Source: Galerina marginata
Lineage: Eukaryota > Basidiomycota > Agaricomycetes > Agaricales > Galerinaceae
Assembly: GCA_023014335.1 (NCBI GenBank)
Contig: JAECYW010000005.1
Coordinates: 3,658,001-3,722,000 of the forward strand
Length of the DNA stretch: 64,000 nt
Direction: 5' to 3'
Numbering within the stretch: the first letter of the stretch is position 1; each line of letters opens with the position of its first letter. Shown here piece after piece: positions 12,201 through 21,700 of this stretch. The notes beneath the pieces were generated by a model. The model saw only the letters and a list, made by a program, of their open reading frames with translations. It searched no databases and had not been told where the DNA came from. A program made the translations under genes and the position numbers.

Positions 12201-14033
12201 TGCATTGGAAGGAGATTAGGCATTAATGGACAGCACTCCTGGTCGCATTTTTATGAATATAAGGCTATATTGCATGTATTTAGGTGCTATAGACCATGAT
12301 ACACAAAAAGAATGGAGGGAAATGGTGGAAAAATGGTCAAAATAGCATACTTGTTGTCCACCAACGACGAGCCAGGCGGCGGGGGATGGGCGGGATGCGC
12401 CTTCCGGATTTGGCACAGTAAGTGATGCGCAGGGAAAGGTGGGAATGGCACGGCACTCCGGAGGCCAATATACCAGTTTCAATCTTTTCGGGCCCCGCAA
12501 GTCACTGCATGATGGAGGCCGATATACATTTTCTTCCGGGCTCCGCAAGTCACTGCTTGATGGAGGCTGATGTACATTTCCTTTCGGGCACTGCAAGTCA
12601 CTGCATGACGGAGGCCGATGTAGATTTTCTCTCGGGCACCACAAATCACTGTGTGACGGAGGCCGATACACTTTTCTTTCGGGCTCCACAAGTCACTGCA
12701 GGACGGAGGCCGATCTATGTTTCCTTTCGGGCCCCGCAAGTGTTCTGCTGCATCTCCCGGAAGCCGAAGTACCAGTTTCAATTCTTTCGGCAACCGACAA
12801 TGATTCAATGCACCTCCCGGAAGCCGATAGAAAAATATCACGATTCATATTAATTACAAAAGTCCAAATGTACATATCTATACAAGTGTTGTATCTATTA
12901 TTAATGTAAATGAAACTCACGAAAACGGCCTGAGCAGACCCCGGGAAGCCGACAGACGGACAATTTTTAATGGGCCCCGGAATGACATTTTTTAGGTGCC
13001 CGAAACCAATTTGCGATTCCCGCTAGGGAAAAAGCTCAGTCCGATCGGACCCGTCTCATACGCTACTTCGTAGCTAATCCGATCGGACCCATCTCACACG
13101 CTACTTCGTAGCAAAACTGTTCGGTCCGACTGGCCCCGTTTACCACGCTACTTTTTTGATCGGTGTACTTCTGTTTGATATGGACTTACACTACTGTCCC
13201 ATGTGATGAAACGCCAGTAGGAATTGCAGCAAATTTTCCTCGACGATGGAGAGTCGCATCCCGAGCAAAAGCGCTGTTCCTCCTGCCAGTAACCCGGCAG
13301 TGGGTCATCTGAGAGGCCACGTTGGTCATGGAGGCTTCCCATGTTGGGTCTTCCGGGCGTCCAGCAAGGACAGCGACAATGCGTCCCAAGCTGTCGAGTA
13401 GGGTACGTGGAATTCTGAGGAATAGAGTGTCAGAAATACACTGAAGATATGATAAAATAATATGTACCGGCCGTCCCAAGGAATATAGGTAAAACCGCCT
13501 CCCATCAGCTCGCTCAACATCCACTGTCTTCCCCCAATCTGCCGAACTCCAACCCAAATTGATCCAGGGAGAGCTTCAGAAATGAGGGGCGTAGTGGTGA
13601 ACTGCAGCGAGGAGAACCGCGAAATAGCACTGCGGCGAGGTCGGGAGTTGGTTGGAATCGGTGGAACGGGAGAGATTTTCTTCCAAAGGTTTCGCCGTTC
13701 CTTGGACTTGTCCTTGCGATAGGCCTTCTCGATCTGCCCAGGAGCAGCAGGCGTGCGCCGGGGAGTAGAGAAGACGGGAGATGTAGCCGAAAGAGATAAG
13801 GGGGCCGACGTTGAAGCGAGCAAAGACGTTGATGTGGTTGACGTGGACTGGGGCTGGGGCTGGGACGCAATCCGAGCAGAACGACGGGGAAGAGTACATT
13901 CGAGGGGGACGCCCTCGTTGTCTTCCTCATCCGCCTCGCCGCGTTCTGAATCAACCCCGAGGGCAGCTTGAAAGCCTGCCCAAACATCCGTCCCAATCCT
14001 AACACTGGAGAATGGGATTGACCGAAAGGTCAA
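9245..14033 (-). pseudogene. TET/JBP-like 2OG-Fe(II) dioxygenase gene disrupted by foldback copy 2
   Basis: Exons (minus): about 14033-13468, 13414-13206 continuing at 10043-10027, 9969-9873 and 9822-9245. Apart from the insertion all phases agree. The C-terminal exon has the double-stranded beta-helix signature: HTD (first iron ligands) in FDHTDAANVPYG, ITALGRFNPQLGGHLVL, then VVEFPPGSTVLIPSS, the distal His in FRHGN and the Arg of YRMSFTQY for 2-oxoglutarate. This matches the fungal dioxygenase family linked to KDZ transposons, whose TET/JBP relatives oxidise 5-methylcytosine. The substrate here is inferred. Foldback copy 2 interrupts the codons for a GVSYGGGQ-like motif and brings a stop codon within a few residues. 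The 5' end is uncertain because no in-frame ATG is visible in the first exon, so an upstream exon is likely. Confidence 0.7.
10044..13212 (-). mobile_element. Foldback DNA element, copy 2 (3,155 bp), inverted relative to copy 1
   Basis: The element spans 10051-13205 and is flanked by ATGAAAC at 10044-10050 and 13206-13212. It has exactly the same length as copy 1, and every stretch compared is identical when reversed (position p in copy 1 equals 17910-p here). The AGTAGT/AGTGGT end difference is preserved, so the two are copies of one element rather than independent rearrangements. It is inserted in an exon of the dioxygenase gene. Confidence 0.9.
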
Positions 14034-14264
14034 GAGTCGAGGTGGAAAGGGGAGAGTGTCTCAGGCTCTTCGTCCATTGCGTCGGATATACCAGGAAGGT
14101 ACAGAACAAAGTCTATGGCACGGAATTTTCAGTGAGATATTTATGAATGGAGGGCTGTAAGTTGAGACTTACTGCGCAAAATCCTGGTAGGGATTGACGA
14201 TAGGCAACGGGCAATTCACGCGAGCACGACAAGCCCCTGCAAAAAGACTATAGTCAGCAAATTG

Positions 14265-14502
14265 CCAGCGTGCCTGGGTTGGCTCACTGCACAGAAGGAT
14301 AAATCAAGAATGAAGCAGCCAGCGTGCCATGGTAGGCTCACTGCACTGCAGGAGGTATAGAGTCAAGCCCGGCATGCTTGGGTGGGCTCGCCGCATCTCG
14401 AGACAGAAGGAAGGCCGGCGTGCGTGGTGAGCTTGCCGCACCTTGATACAGAAAGAGAAGCCGGCGTGCTCAGGTGAGCTCGCCGCACATTGAGATACTG
14501 GA
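14265..14502 (+). repeat. Five degenerate ~46-54 bp tandem repeats
   Basis: Units start near 14265, 14319, 14369, 14415 and 14461. Each begins with CC(A/G)GC(G/A)TGC and continues with GGNTNGCTC(A/G)C(T/C)GCA. Spacing shortens from about 54 to 46 bp. The array lies upstream of the dioxygenase gene. A minisatellite or promoter repeat is possible; the function is unknown. Confidence 0.75.
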
Positions 14503-15175
14503 ATGTTCGGAGAATAAACGAGAAGTGCAGACAAAAGACTCACCAGAAGAGAAAGCGGGGGAGAAGGCGGAGGACGCGATAGGTCCTGTCCCCTCTCAGC
14601 CGGATAGATATAAATCATGAGAGGCAGATGATTGCATGTATGTTGCCTGGAACATGCGAGGGCAGCGAAAAGGCGGCGCAGGATTCCCGAAGGTGATGAA
14701 AGCTCGTGAAAAAGTCGTCATGGAAGCAGGAAAGGGGAGCGGCATTCCCGAGGATGGGTGTGTGTGGGGGAGCCAGAGGAAGAGTCAAGAGATCAATGGA
14801 AAGCCGACGGCGCAGCAGTGGAAACAAGCTGATGGCAGGAATGCAATCAGAAGGTGAGATCAAAACGATAGCATGGCAAGTTGACGCACCATGCGGGTCT
14901 CCCTCAAACAGGTTCTCCCCTCATGAATCCATCTCCCCAACCAACCTGGCGTAACGGACTCACAGCCGTTCATTTCGTTGAGTGGATTTCACTATCAAAC
15001 ACATCAGTTATTGAAATGAAAGATAAACAACAGGAAAACAGACCCTTCCATCCAGAGAGAGGATAAGCAGCGGAGGCGATTGCGTCGATGGAGAAGAGGT
15101 ACCAGAGGCAATGGTGATCAGAATTTAAAGTTCCAAACCGCTGCGTCCGCCTAATTTAGGCATGCACGCGGCTGA
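14503..15175. other. Non-coding stretch
   Basis: No supported gene. The ORFs on both strands here have low-complexity composition and no splicing context, and I see no repeat that I can define. Confidence 0.4.
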
Positions 15176-15182
15176 CAAATGT

Positions 15183-15462
15183 TCCAAAAATAGTGCATCG
15201 CGTGATCAGCGCATATCCAAGTTGGGACGCGCCCGCGCTGCCTTCTCAGACACTGACACAAACTGTGGGAACTTTCAGTTTGGTCCTTGGAGGAGGCATT
15301 TTCGAAAATGCCTCCCCCAAGGACCAAATCAAAAAGTCCCAAGAATGGGTGGAGCGTACTCGGTAAGTGTCTCACTTCATTTCTCCGGCCTGTATCACAC
15401 ACATTTGACCATCATGCAGTGGGATGAAATCCAAAAATGGTGCATCGCGTGACCAGTGCGCG
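15183..15462. repeat. ~30-bp direct repeats flanking a 50-bp palindrome
   Basis: The sequence CCAAAAATAGTGCATCGCGT near 15185 recurs as CCAAAAATGGTGCATCGCGT near 15432. Between them lies the near-perfect palindrome 15279-15328 (arms of 25 bp, one mismatch, no loop; centre TTC|GAA). Weaker pairing continues about 12 bp further on each side. It may be a small hairpin element or a remnant of one. Confidence 0.7.
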
Positions 15463-15713
15463 TCGCCTGCTCGCCCGCTCACATTTATTGCTCTGTACTC
15501 ATCAGTATTTCTCGAATAATATGATTTGTAGTCCCTAAACCAGCCTTCATCTGCAATTCCCGGGTTAGAATCGATGAATATGTTTATTTATGGTTTAATC
15601 GCATCCCCCATGGACTAGTAATTTCAATCTCCATGCCCCTTTCTTCTTGAAAGCCGAACACCTTCGATAAAAGTAGATGGTAATTGAAGGTCGTACAGAA
15701 TTAGGTGACTCGT

Positions 15714-16055
15714 TAGTGCACAATAATATATTCAATGCCAGTTGGCAATTCTTTCTGATGTGTTCAAATAAGTTGTGCGAGAGTTTGGGATAGGTTCAGT
15801 GCGTAGGAATTGAATATTTGTGGGGTCGCATCTGCAAGCTTTGGGCAATCAGAAATAGCTAACTCATCAGTGTATTATACTCCGTACTGTACAATAATAC
15901 ACTCAATACCGGTCAGCAATTTTATTCTGCCTTGTTCACCTAAGTTGTGCGAGAGTCAGTGCATAGGAATTGAATATTTGTGGGGTCGCGTCCACAACCT
16001 TCGGGCAATTGGAAATGGTTAATCCGCCACTAATTCACCATTGTATTATGAAAGG
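15714..16055 (+). repeat. Tandem duplication of a ~165-170 bp unit
   Basis: The two copies share AAGTTGTGCGAGAG, AGGAATTGAATATTTGTGGG and a CAATAATA(T/C)A(T/C)TCAAT start, ending in GTGTATTAT / TTGTATTAT. A third, much weaker partial copy may follow to about 16130. No coding potential is visible. Confidence 0.75.
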
Positions 16056-16130
16056 GTTACATTGAAAATAATGCATTCAGCGTATTGAAAAGTGTTTCGC
16101 TATCTGCATTTAACTTGATGTGTTAAGGTC

Positions 16131-16563
16131 GAATATATAGTTTCCCAGTTGCATTTTAGATGGTCGCGTTCATTGAATCGGTATGTTATATTGTCATTCT
16201 ATTGGGGTGTGAGTGCATCGAAGTTATATATGAACTATTCCCTCCTCAATTGGAAATTTGGACCACCTAAATCAGAAGATGTATTGCAATATTTCTCTGC
16301 TGCATTGACGATAAAGTGGAAGCACTGAAGACAAGGCCAACCTTCGCTATAGTTGTGTCCATGGTCACGTCCATGGTCGTGTCCATGGCCGCAACTACCC
16401 GTTCAGGCATAACATCCGCGCTCCAAGGCCGTCTCCTCTTCCTTCCCACCATTCCACCCACTCCAGAATGAAAGCTCCAAAATGTGGACCAGACGGCAAA
16501 ACTAAATCCCAACGGTTTCTTGCAAAGTAAATTTATTTCTTCATTATAAGCTCAACTTCTCAA
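16131..16563. other. Upstream region without a supported gene
   Basis: Near 16357-16394 a short repeated motif (GTCCATGGTC / GTCCATGGCC) occurs three times. Nothing else stands out before the ATG at 16564. Confidence 0.35.
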
Positions 16564-17299
16564 ATGCTCTGCACTAGGAATCGTGCAAGGCTCAACGCTG
16601 AGAATGCGCTTCGAAGAAAGAAGAAGAGGGCTGAGGAGAGGTCTAGGTTGGTGGCTAATTCTTCGATGTACATCTTCTAATGTTAAGCAGGAAAAACCAA
16701 TGTTTACCAGCTGCTGTTTCACCACTGCAGACGATGGGTCTAGTTGAGGATTATTGCTCTTCAAGCCCCACTAGGTAGGTTAAAAAAATCATGGTACACC
16801 TCCCTACTAATAATAATATTTATTTTACAGCAATGACCACGGCGCTTCTCCTGCCATAGCTGAGAGCTCAGCTGATGGATCTTTCACTGACGACCCAGAC
16901 TTCTCGTCATCGTCCTCGAGCCGCAGTTCATCGCCAGATGGGCTATCTGACCTATTGATGGAATGTTCAATTTTTGACGAGGCCGCTCTTAACTTTGAAA
17001 AAAAGTGCGGGAGGGTCCAGGCATTCTACGACAAACGCTACAATTTATTCTCTGGTTGGACGTCCGACAAGCCTTTCGAAAATTCTGGTGTCTTGGAGAA
17101 GTGCTTAATCCTGACGGAGGAAGGGGTGAAGCTTATAGATTCTGGGAGGAAATTGCTAGAGAAACTCTCACACAGAATTCAGCAAGTCTTTGAAGAGTGG
17201 AAAGGGGTTACCAATGCCCTTATATATATTGGCGGAAATCTCTATGTGCTGGAGCGCATGCAGCTGGCGTTCCATAATTCTGTGAAGGCGGGTTCTTAA
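16564..17299 (+). CDS. Hypothetical protein, 211 aa, basic N-terminus and serine-rich linker
   Basis: Unrecognised family. Exons 16564-16646, 16691-16774 and 16831-17299 have matching phases; intron 1 is 44 nt with a CTAAT branch site and GCAG acceptor. The protein starts with a strongly basic segment (ALRRKKKRAEERSRK), followed by an acidic/serine-rich linker (DDPDFSSSSSSRSSSPDG) and a helical domain (FEKKCGRVQAFYDKRYNLFS ... LERMQLAFHNSVKAG). The stop is at 17297. Downstream, 17372-17422 and 17493-17531 form two exon-like pieces that join in frame (FLIEHNFTQMIYLKE and ERSTVGRRLKEV). A longer version using a non-canonical GC donor near 17292 is therefore conceivable. Confidence 0.55.
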
Positions 17300-17589
17300 A
17301 TCCCCGCTACCCATCAATAACATTTTTTGTCGCTACCTGCCTGGAAAGATGGACAATACTCTGAATTTTAGGTGCGCTTCTTGATTGAGCATAATTTCAC
17401 GCAGATGATTTACTTGAAGGAGGTATGCGGACGACTCACTATCTACTTATGTATAATAATGATGTCAACTGTAACCTGAAATTCAATCACAGGAACGTTC
17501 CACGGTTGGAAGGAGGCTGAAGGAGGTATAACAACGTTGATTCAATGTCCGGTATCACTAGAACTACATATCTAGAAGCACAGGAATAT

Positions 17590-18386
17590 CTAGTCGAAAT
17601 CGGCCCGAGTCATCGCTGTCCTGGTGACAACAGAGGTGACCTTCTCGACTTGGCCAGCGTCCAAGGCCGCACTGAACAGCTCCTCCGCCTCTGCCTCCGT
17701 TCCACACCGCAATACGTGACTGCCAGAGATGCGTTGGACATTGCTGGTCACACTGGCACTGAGAGCAAATTAGCATTGGCAAGAAAATAAATAATAGAAA
17801 TGACTGACGATCCACGGTAAACTCCTGGCTGTCTACCCACAATGACGGCGTACCATTTGACTGCTTCGCCAGCAGTGCCTTCACCTGGGACAGTGGCGTC
17901 CACAGAGGAACTGCTGGCGAGCTCAGTAGCATCAGAGGCAGTCACGACGACAGGGTCCTCGTCGATGCCAGCTCTGCTAGCTGCAGGGGCTGCAGGAACG
18001 TCTGCGGGAGGGTCGGCTGGAAGAGTGTCATAAATTGAACGATTCAAAAAATGTTCTGACAAGAATACGTACTGGGAGAAAAGATAACATTTAACGCCCT
18101 CAAAGCTATAGAAAATTAGTAAGTCGAATAGATAGTCTATTGACAAGATCAATGCTTACTGTCTTCGACACGGGTATCGGTGTCAACAACAAAGTGGAGT
18201 CGATTAAGGGCTATAAGCATAGTGTCAAATGCAAGCAATAATAAGGGGAGGTCAAGACATACCAAACTGGACGTCTCTGACAGCGAAACTAAGTTGTCTG
18301 AGACAAGTTGCAAGCACTGCGTCGGCACGATCACCTGCGGACGCAACGGTGGAGGAGACTTCAGAAGAGGGGGGATCAGAATGCAT
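17590..18386 (-). CDS. Protein with RNase H1 N-terminal/viroplasmin-like domain, 194 aa
   Basis: Five exons (minus): 18386-18263, 18210-18160, 18105-18073, 18016-17809 and 17758-17590. All introns are 50-56 nt, GT-AG and phase-consistent, and the total is 195 codons including the stop. After an N-terminal helical part and an Ala/Pro/Ser-rich linker comes the signature KWYAVIVGRQPGVYRGS. This is followed by a Ser/Val-rich strand region and TEAEAEELFSAALDAGQV, the usual layout of the small hybrid-binding domain found at the N-terminus of eukaryotic RNase H1 and in caulimovirus viroplasmin. No RNase H catalytic domain follows, so it is a stand-alone domain protein. Such proteins recur in basidiomycete genomes; nucleic-acid binding is inferred. 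Confidence 0.7.
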
Positions 18387-18760
18387 GTTATGCAGAAAGA
18401 TCCTGACGAACTACAACATAAAACATGAGCTTATATGCTCTGGTGATCTTGCTTATCGATTGAACTCATTTTAGGAAATATGAAGGCTGGGACCGGAGAA
18501 TCATAATTTTTGGAGATTCCGATTCTTGTGTGGGAGCGTAGGGGAGTGTCGAAGTTAATCGGGAATATGTCCATGTGAGTCCAAGGCCCAGTACTTTGGA
18601 TCCAAGAAGGCTTGATTGTTTCCTTGAAGAGAAGGTTGGGAGGAGAGATCGCAGATTCAAGAATTTGCCTGAGAACGCAGCATATGAAACGAAATCAGAA
18701 ATTCTTGTGCAGCCACCCAGGAATCAAATATCCCCTCATTTGACCCACTTGGACGCTACA
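18387..18760. other. Divergent intergenic region between two genes
   Basis: It separates the minus-strand viroplasmin-like gene from the plus-strand multi-exon gene. A plus-strand frame at 18575-18820 is open, but it is not in the frame of the downstream exons and meets a stop in the fourth 36-nt exon, so I treat it as a shadow. It probably holds both promoters. Confidence 0.4.
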
Positions 18761-18794
18761 GAACTTAATCCTGACAACTTTCTACCTGGAAGCA

Positions 18795-21700
18795 ATGGAC
18801 CTGAGAGCAGCTCAACGTGAGTTATCAGAGCGTTATATTTTGAATGGAATTGACTTCAGTCAAATTAGTCGACCAAGCAGCAATGGATGTGGACAAGGCC
18901 CAACGTGAGTTATCAGACCATTAGATTTTAAATTGCATCGAATTGACTTCAGTCAAATTAGCCGACCCATCAGCAATGGACGTAGACAAAGCCCAACGTG
19001 AGTTATCAGAGCATTAGATTTTAAATCGAGCTAACTCAGAATATTAGTCCAGCCAGGAGCACTAGACATGCACAAAGCCCAGAGTACGAGTCGCCAGAGC
19101 ATTATATTTTAATTCAAACTGACTCCAGTAATATCAGTCCAGCCAGATGCGATGGACGTAGATGAAGCCCAAGGTGAGTTATTTTGTCCTCGGATTTTGA
19201 ATCGAGCTGAGCGGAGTCATATCCAGTCCAAGAAGCACTGAACTTGGCCAAACTGGCGCTGGGACAAGCCAAAAGCGCCTGGATGGTAGTGAGTCGCAAG
19301 AGGAGGGACAGTGAGTAATCAAATAATTTAAATGGGAGCTAAAATGAATTCTGATATGCCCCGCACTGGCAGAACATGGAGATTCAGATGAAAGAATCCG
19401 TGAAGACTGGCAGGATGCCAAGGCCAACGTTGAAGATCTTGAGAAGCGACTTTATCATATTCGTGGTTCGTGTTTGTACCTACCCACCACATATGCATAG
19501 CTGACCATGTTACCCAGGCGGAAATTCCCATCTCCCCGCAAAGCCCAAGGGAGCCGTCCAAACCAGGAGAACCGCCAAGTCCTCACCGAGCTCCCTGGCT
19601 GCGAGCGTTATCCAGAATGGAATTTCTTCGATTAGTTCCTCGGAATCAAGCGATACTGTGGCCCCAGTCATGCCAATGCTGAACGACCAAGAAATCTCAG
19701 GCTGTGAGCGCCAGATTGAGACGGTTCGTTGGTTTTTTTTTTGTACTGTTTTCGTTTAAGCTGACTTGTGATGTAGGATGGTAGTTCTATTTTGGTCGAC
19801 AATGCTGACCAAGCAAAGGCAAAGGTATGGGACTGAGTTTGGATCGCCGTCGCTTCCCAGTTATTAAGTGGCATCGTTTACAGAACATCTCAGACGATGA
19901 GACTGATGTCCTGGCAAGCCAAGGAGCTGTAAGTGAATTTAGCTTGGATCGCCGTACTTCTTGGTTATTAATTGGCATCATTTACAGAAATTTTTGGATC
20001 ATGAGACTGTTGTCGTAGCGAATGGGAGCGCTGTGAGCAAGCACCAAGTTGAGGCGGTTCGTTCGTTTTTTTGTCCAGCTTGCGTTTCTTGACGTGGAAT
20101 GTAGAATCGAAACCTTCTTGCGGTTGACGGTATTAAGGGAATCACAAATGAAGAAGAAGAGGCGATGGTACAGTTCAGATTCCTGTCACCTCTCAGTTAT
20201 TAAATGACATTATTTACAGAAAATTTCGGATGATGAAACACGCGTCCCGGCGAGCAAGAGAGACGCGAGTGAAGTTACTTCCAAGGTATAATGTCAAATT
20301 ATGTTACTGCATTTCATTCCCACTAATATATTATTAGGCCGTCGTAAATGCTATGGAGGGGGTAAGATTTCATAGTTTGATACTGAAAGTTTGAAATTTG
20401 ACGTATAATTAATCAAGGCCAACATTCAGGGTTCCGGAAGTCAGCCGGAGCCTGCAGCGTTTCAATTTCCCCCACTTCATGAGATCATTCAAAGTTTGAA
20501 TGAGTCCGTAAAGGTAAGGCCTGCTTTTTCTTGAAGAGAATGTGTGTATAACGCTCTCTACCAAGGGTCATTCGACCGACACGACTGTCGGCCCTTCCTT
20601 ACATTTCCCTGAGGCGCAAACTCTGGCCGCCATGATCTTTAAAGGCGTTAATCCCTCTGCCAGTCCGGTATGTTACTATGAACCTTTTGGCACAATTTTT
20701 TACTAATTGAGGGGGCTTAAGCCCTTTACGAAGCCCGCTGCTCCTGCCATCGACCCTAAACTTCTCTCCGTTGCTCAGCCACCCGAGCAGGTCATGAACA
20801 TGGACACGGATGCTCCTGATTCAACGCCTTATGCTCCTCAAGAGTTTACGAAGCCCGCTGCCCCTACCATTGACCCTAAACTCCTCTCCGTTGCTCAGCC
20901 ACCCGAGCAGGTCATGAACATGGACACGGACGCTCCTGATTCAATGCCTTCCGCTCCTCAAGAGTCTACTTTCGCAGCCATTGCTTGTTCGTAATTTTCA
21001 TTCCTCTCATTTGTTATTCCCCATACCGACAAATTGCCTAGCTGGTAGCCCGGATGACACTGCCATCCAGTCCTCTGATTCCTACAAATCGCCTCCTGCT
21101 GAAACCGTCTGTGAGTAGTTTTATTGAATTTCATGTATCACTCGGAGTATTGATAAATCTAATAGCAGAAATTGTGTGGCCTGCCTTCGGCCAGCGCGCC
21201 TTCACTGGGGTCGACGCTAAAACCATTAAGGAGATCCACTCCACTTTGGCGATGCGGGAGAACCACCTCCAGGTCATTCATGAGGCAGAGTTCAATCTCT
21301 GCCTCCCTCAGCAGAGGACAATGGCTGACATTCGGGCGCAAATCAGTTTTATTGATCGTGGATACCGGTATGTCAACGACGCGGAAATCTGCTTAGAAGA
21401 ACTACGTCAGGTTGTCCTGAAGATCGAAGCGGACTCGGAGGCAAAGGCTGCCCGCAAAGTTCTCTTGGACCAGCGCAGGAGGTTGACAAAGGAAAAGGAG
21501 AGTCTGCTTAAAGTAATGGCCGACAAGGCGAATGCAGAGGTCATGCTCAAGGTTACCAATATCGTCAAGCAGCTTATAGAGCTTGATCGGGTTCTTAACC
21601 CGCCGAGGGCGACAAAGGCAACAAAGTCATCGAACGCGGAGAAAAAGGGTGGTAAGAGGCTTGATAGTGTCGGCACTGGTGATGATATTGGTAATTTTAA

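Noticed and set aside
14304..15452. Several 60-100 codon ORFs on both strands
   Set aside because: They overlap minisatellite and palindrome sequence, have no consistent splice signals and resemble no family.
18575..18820. 81-codon plus-strand ORF upstream of the multi-exon gene
   Set aside because: It is out of frame with the duplicated exons; following its frame through the splices gives a stop in the fourth 36-nt exon.
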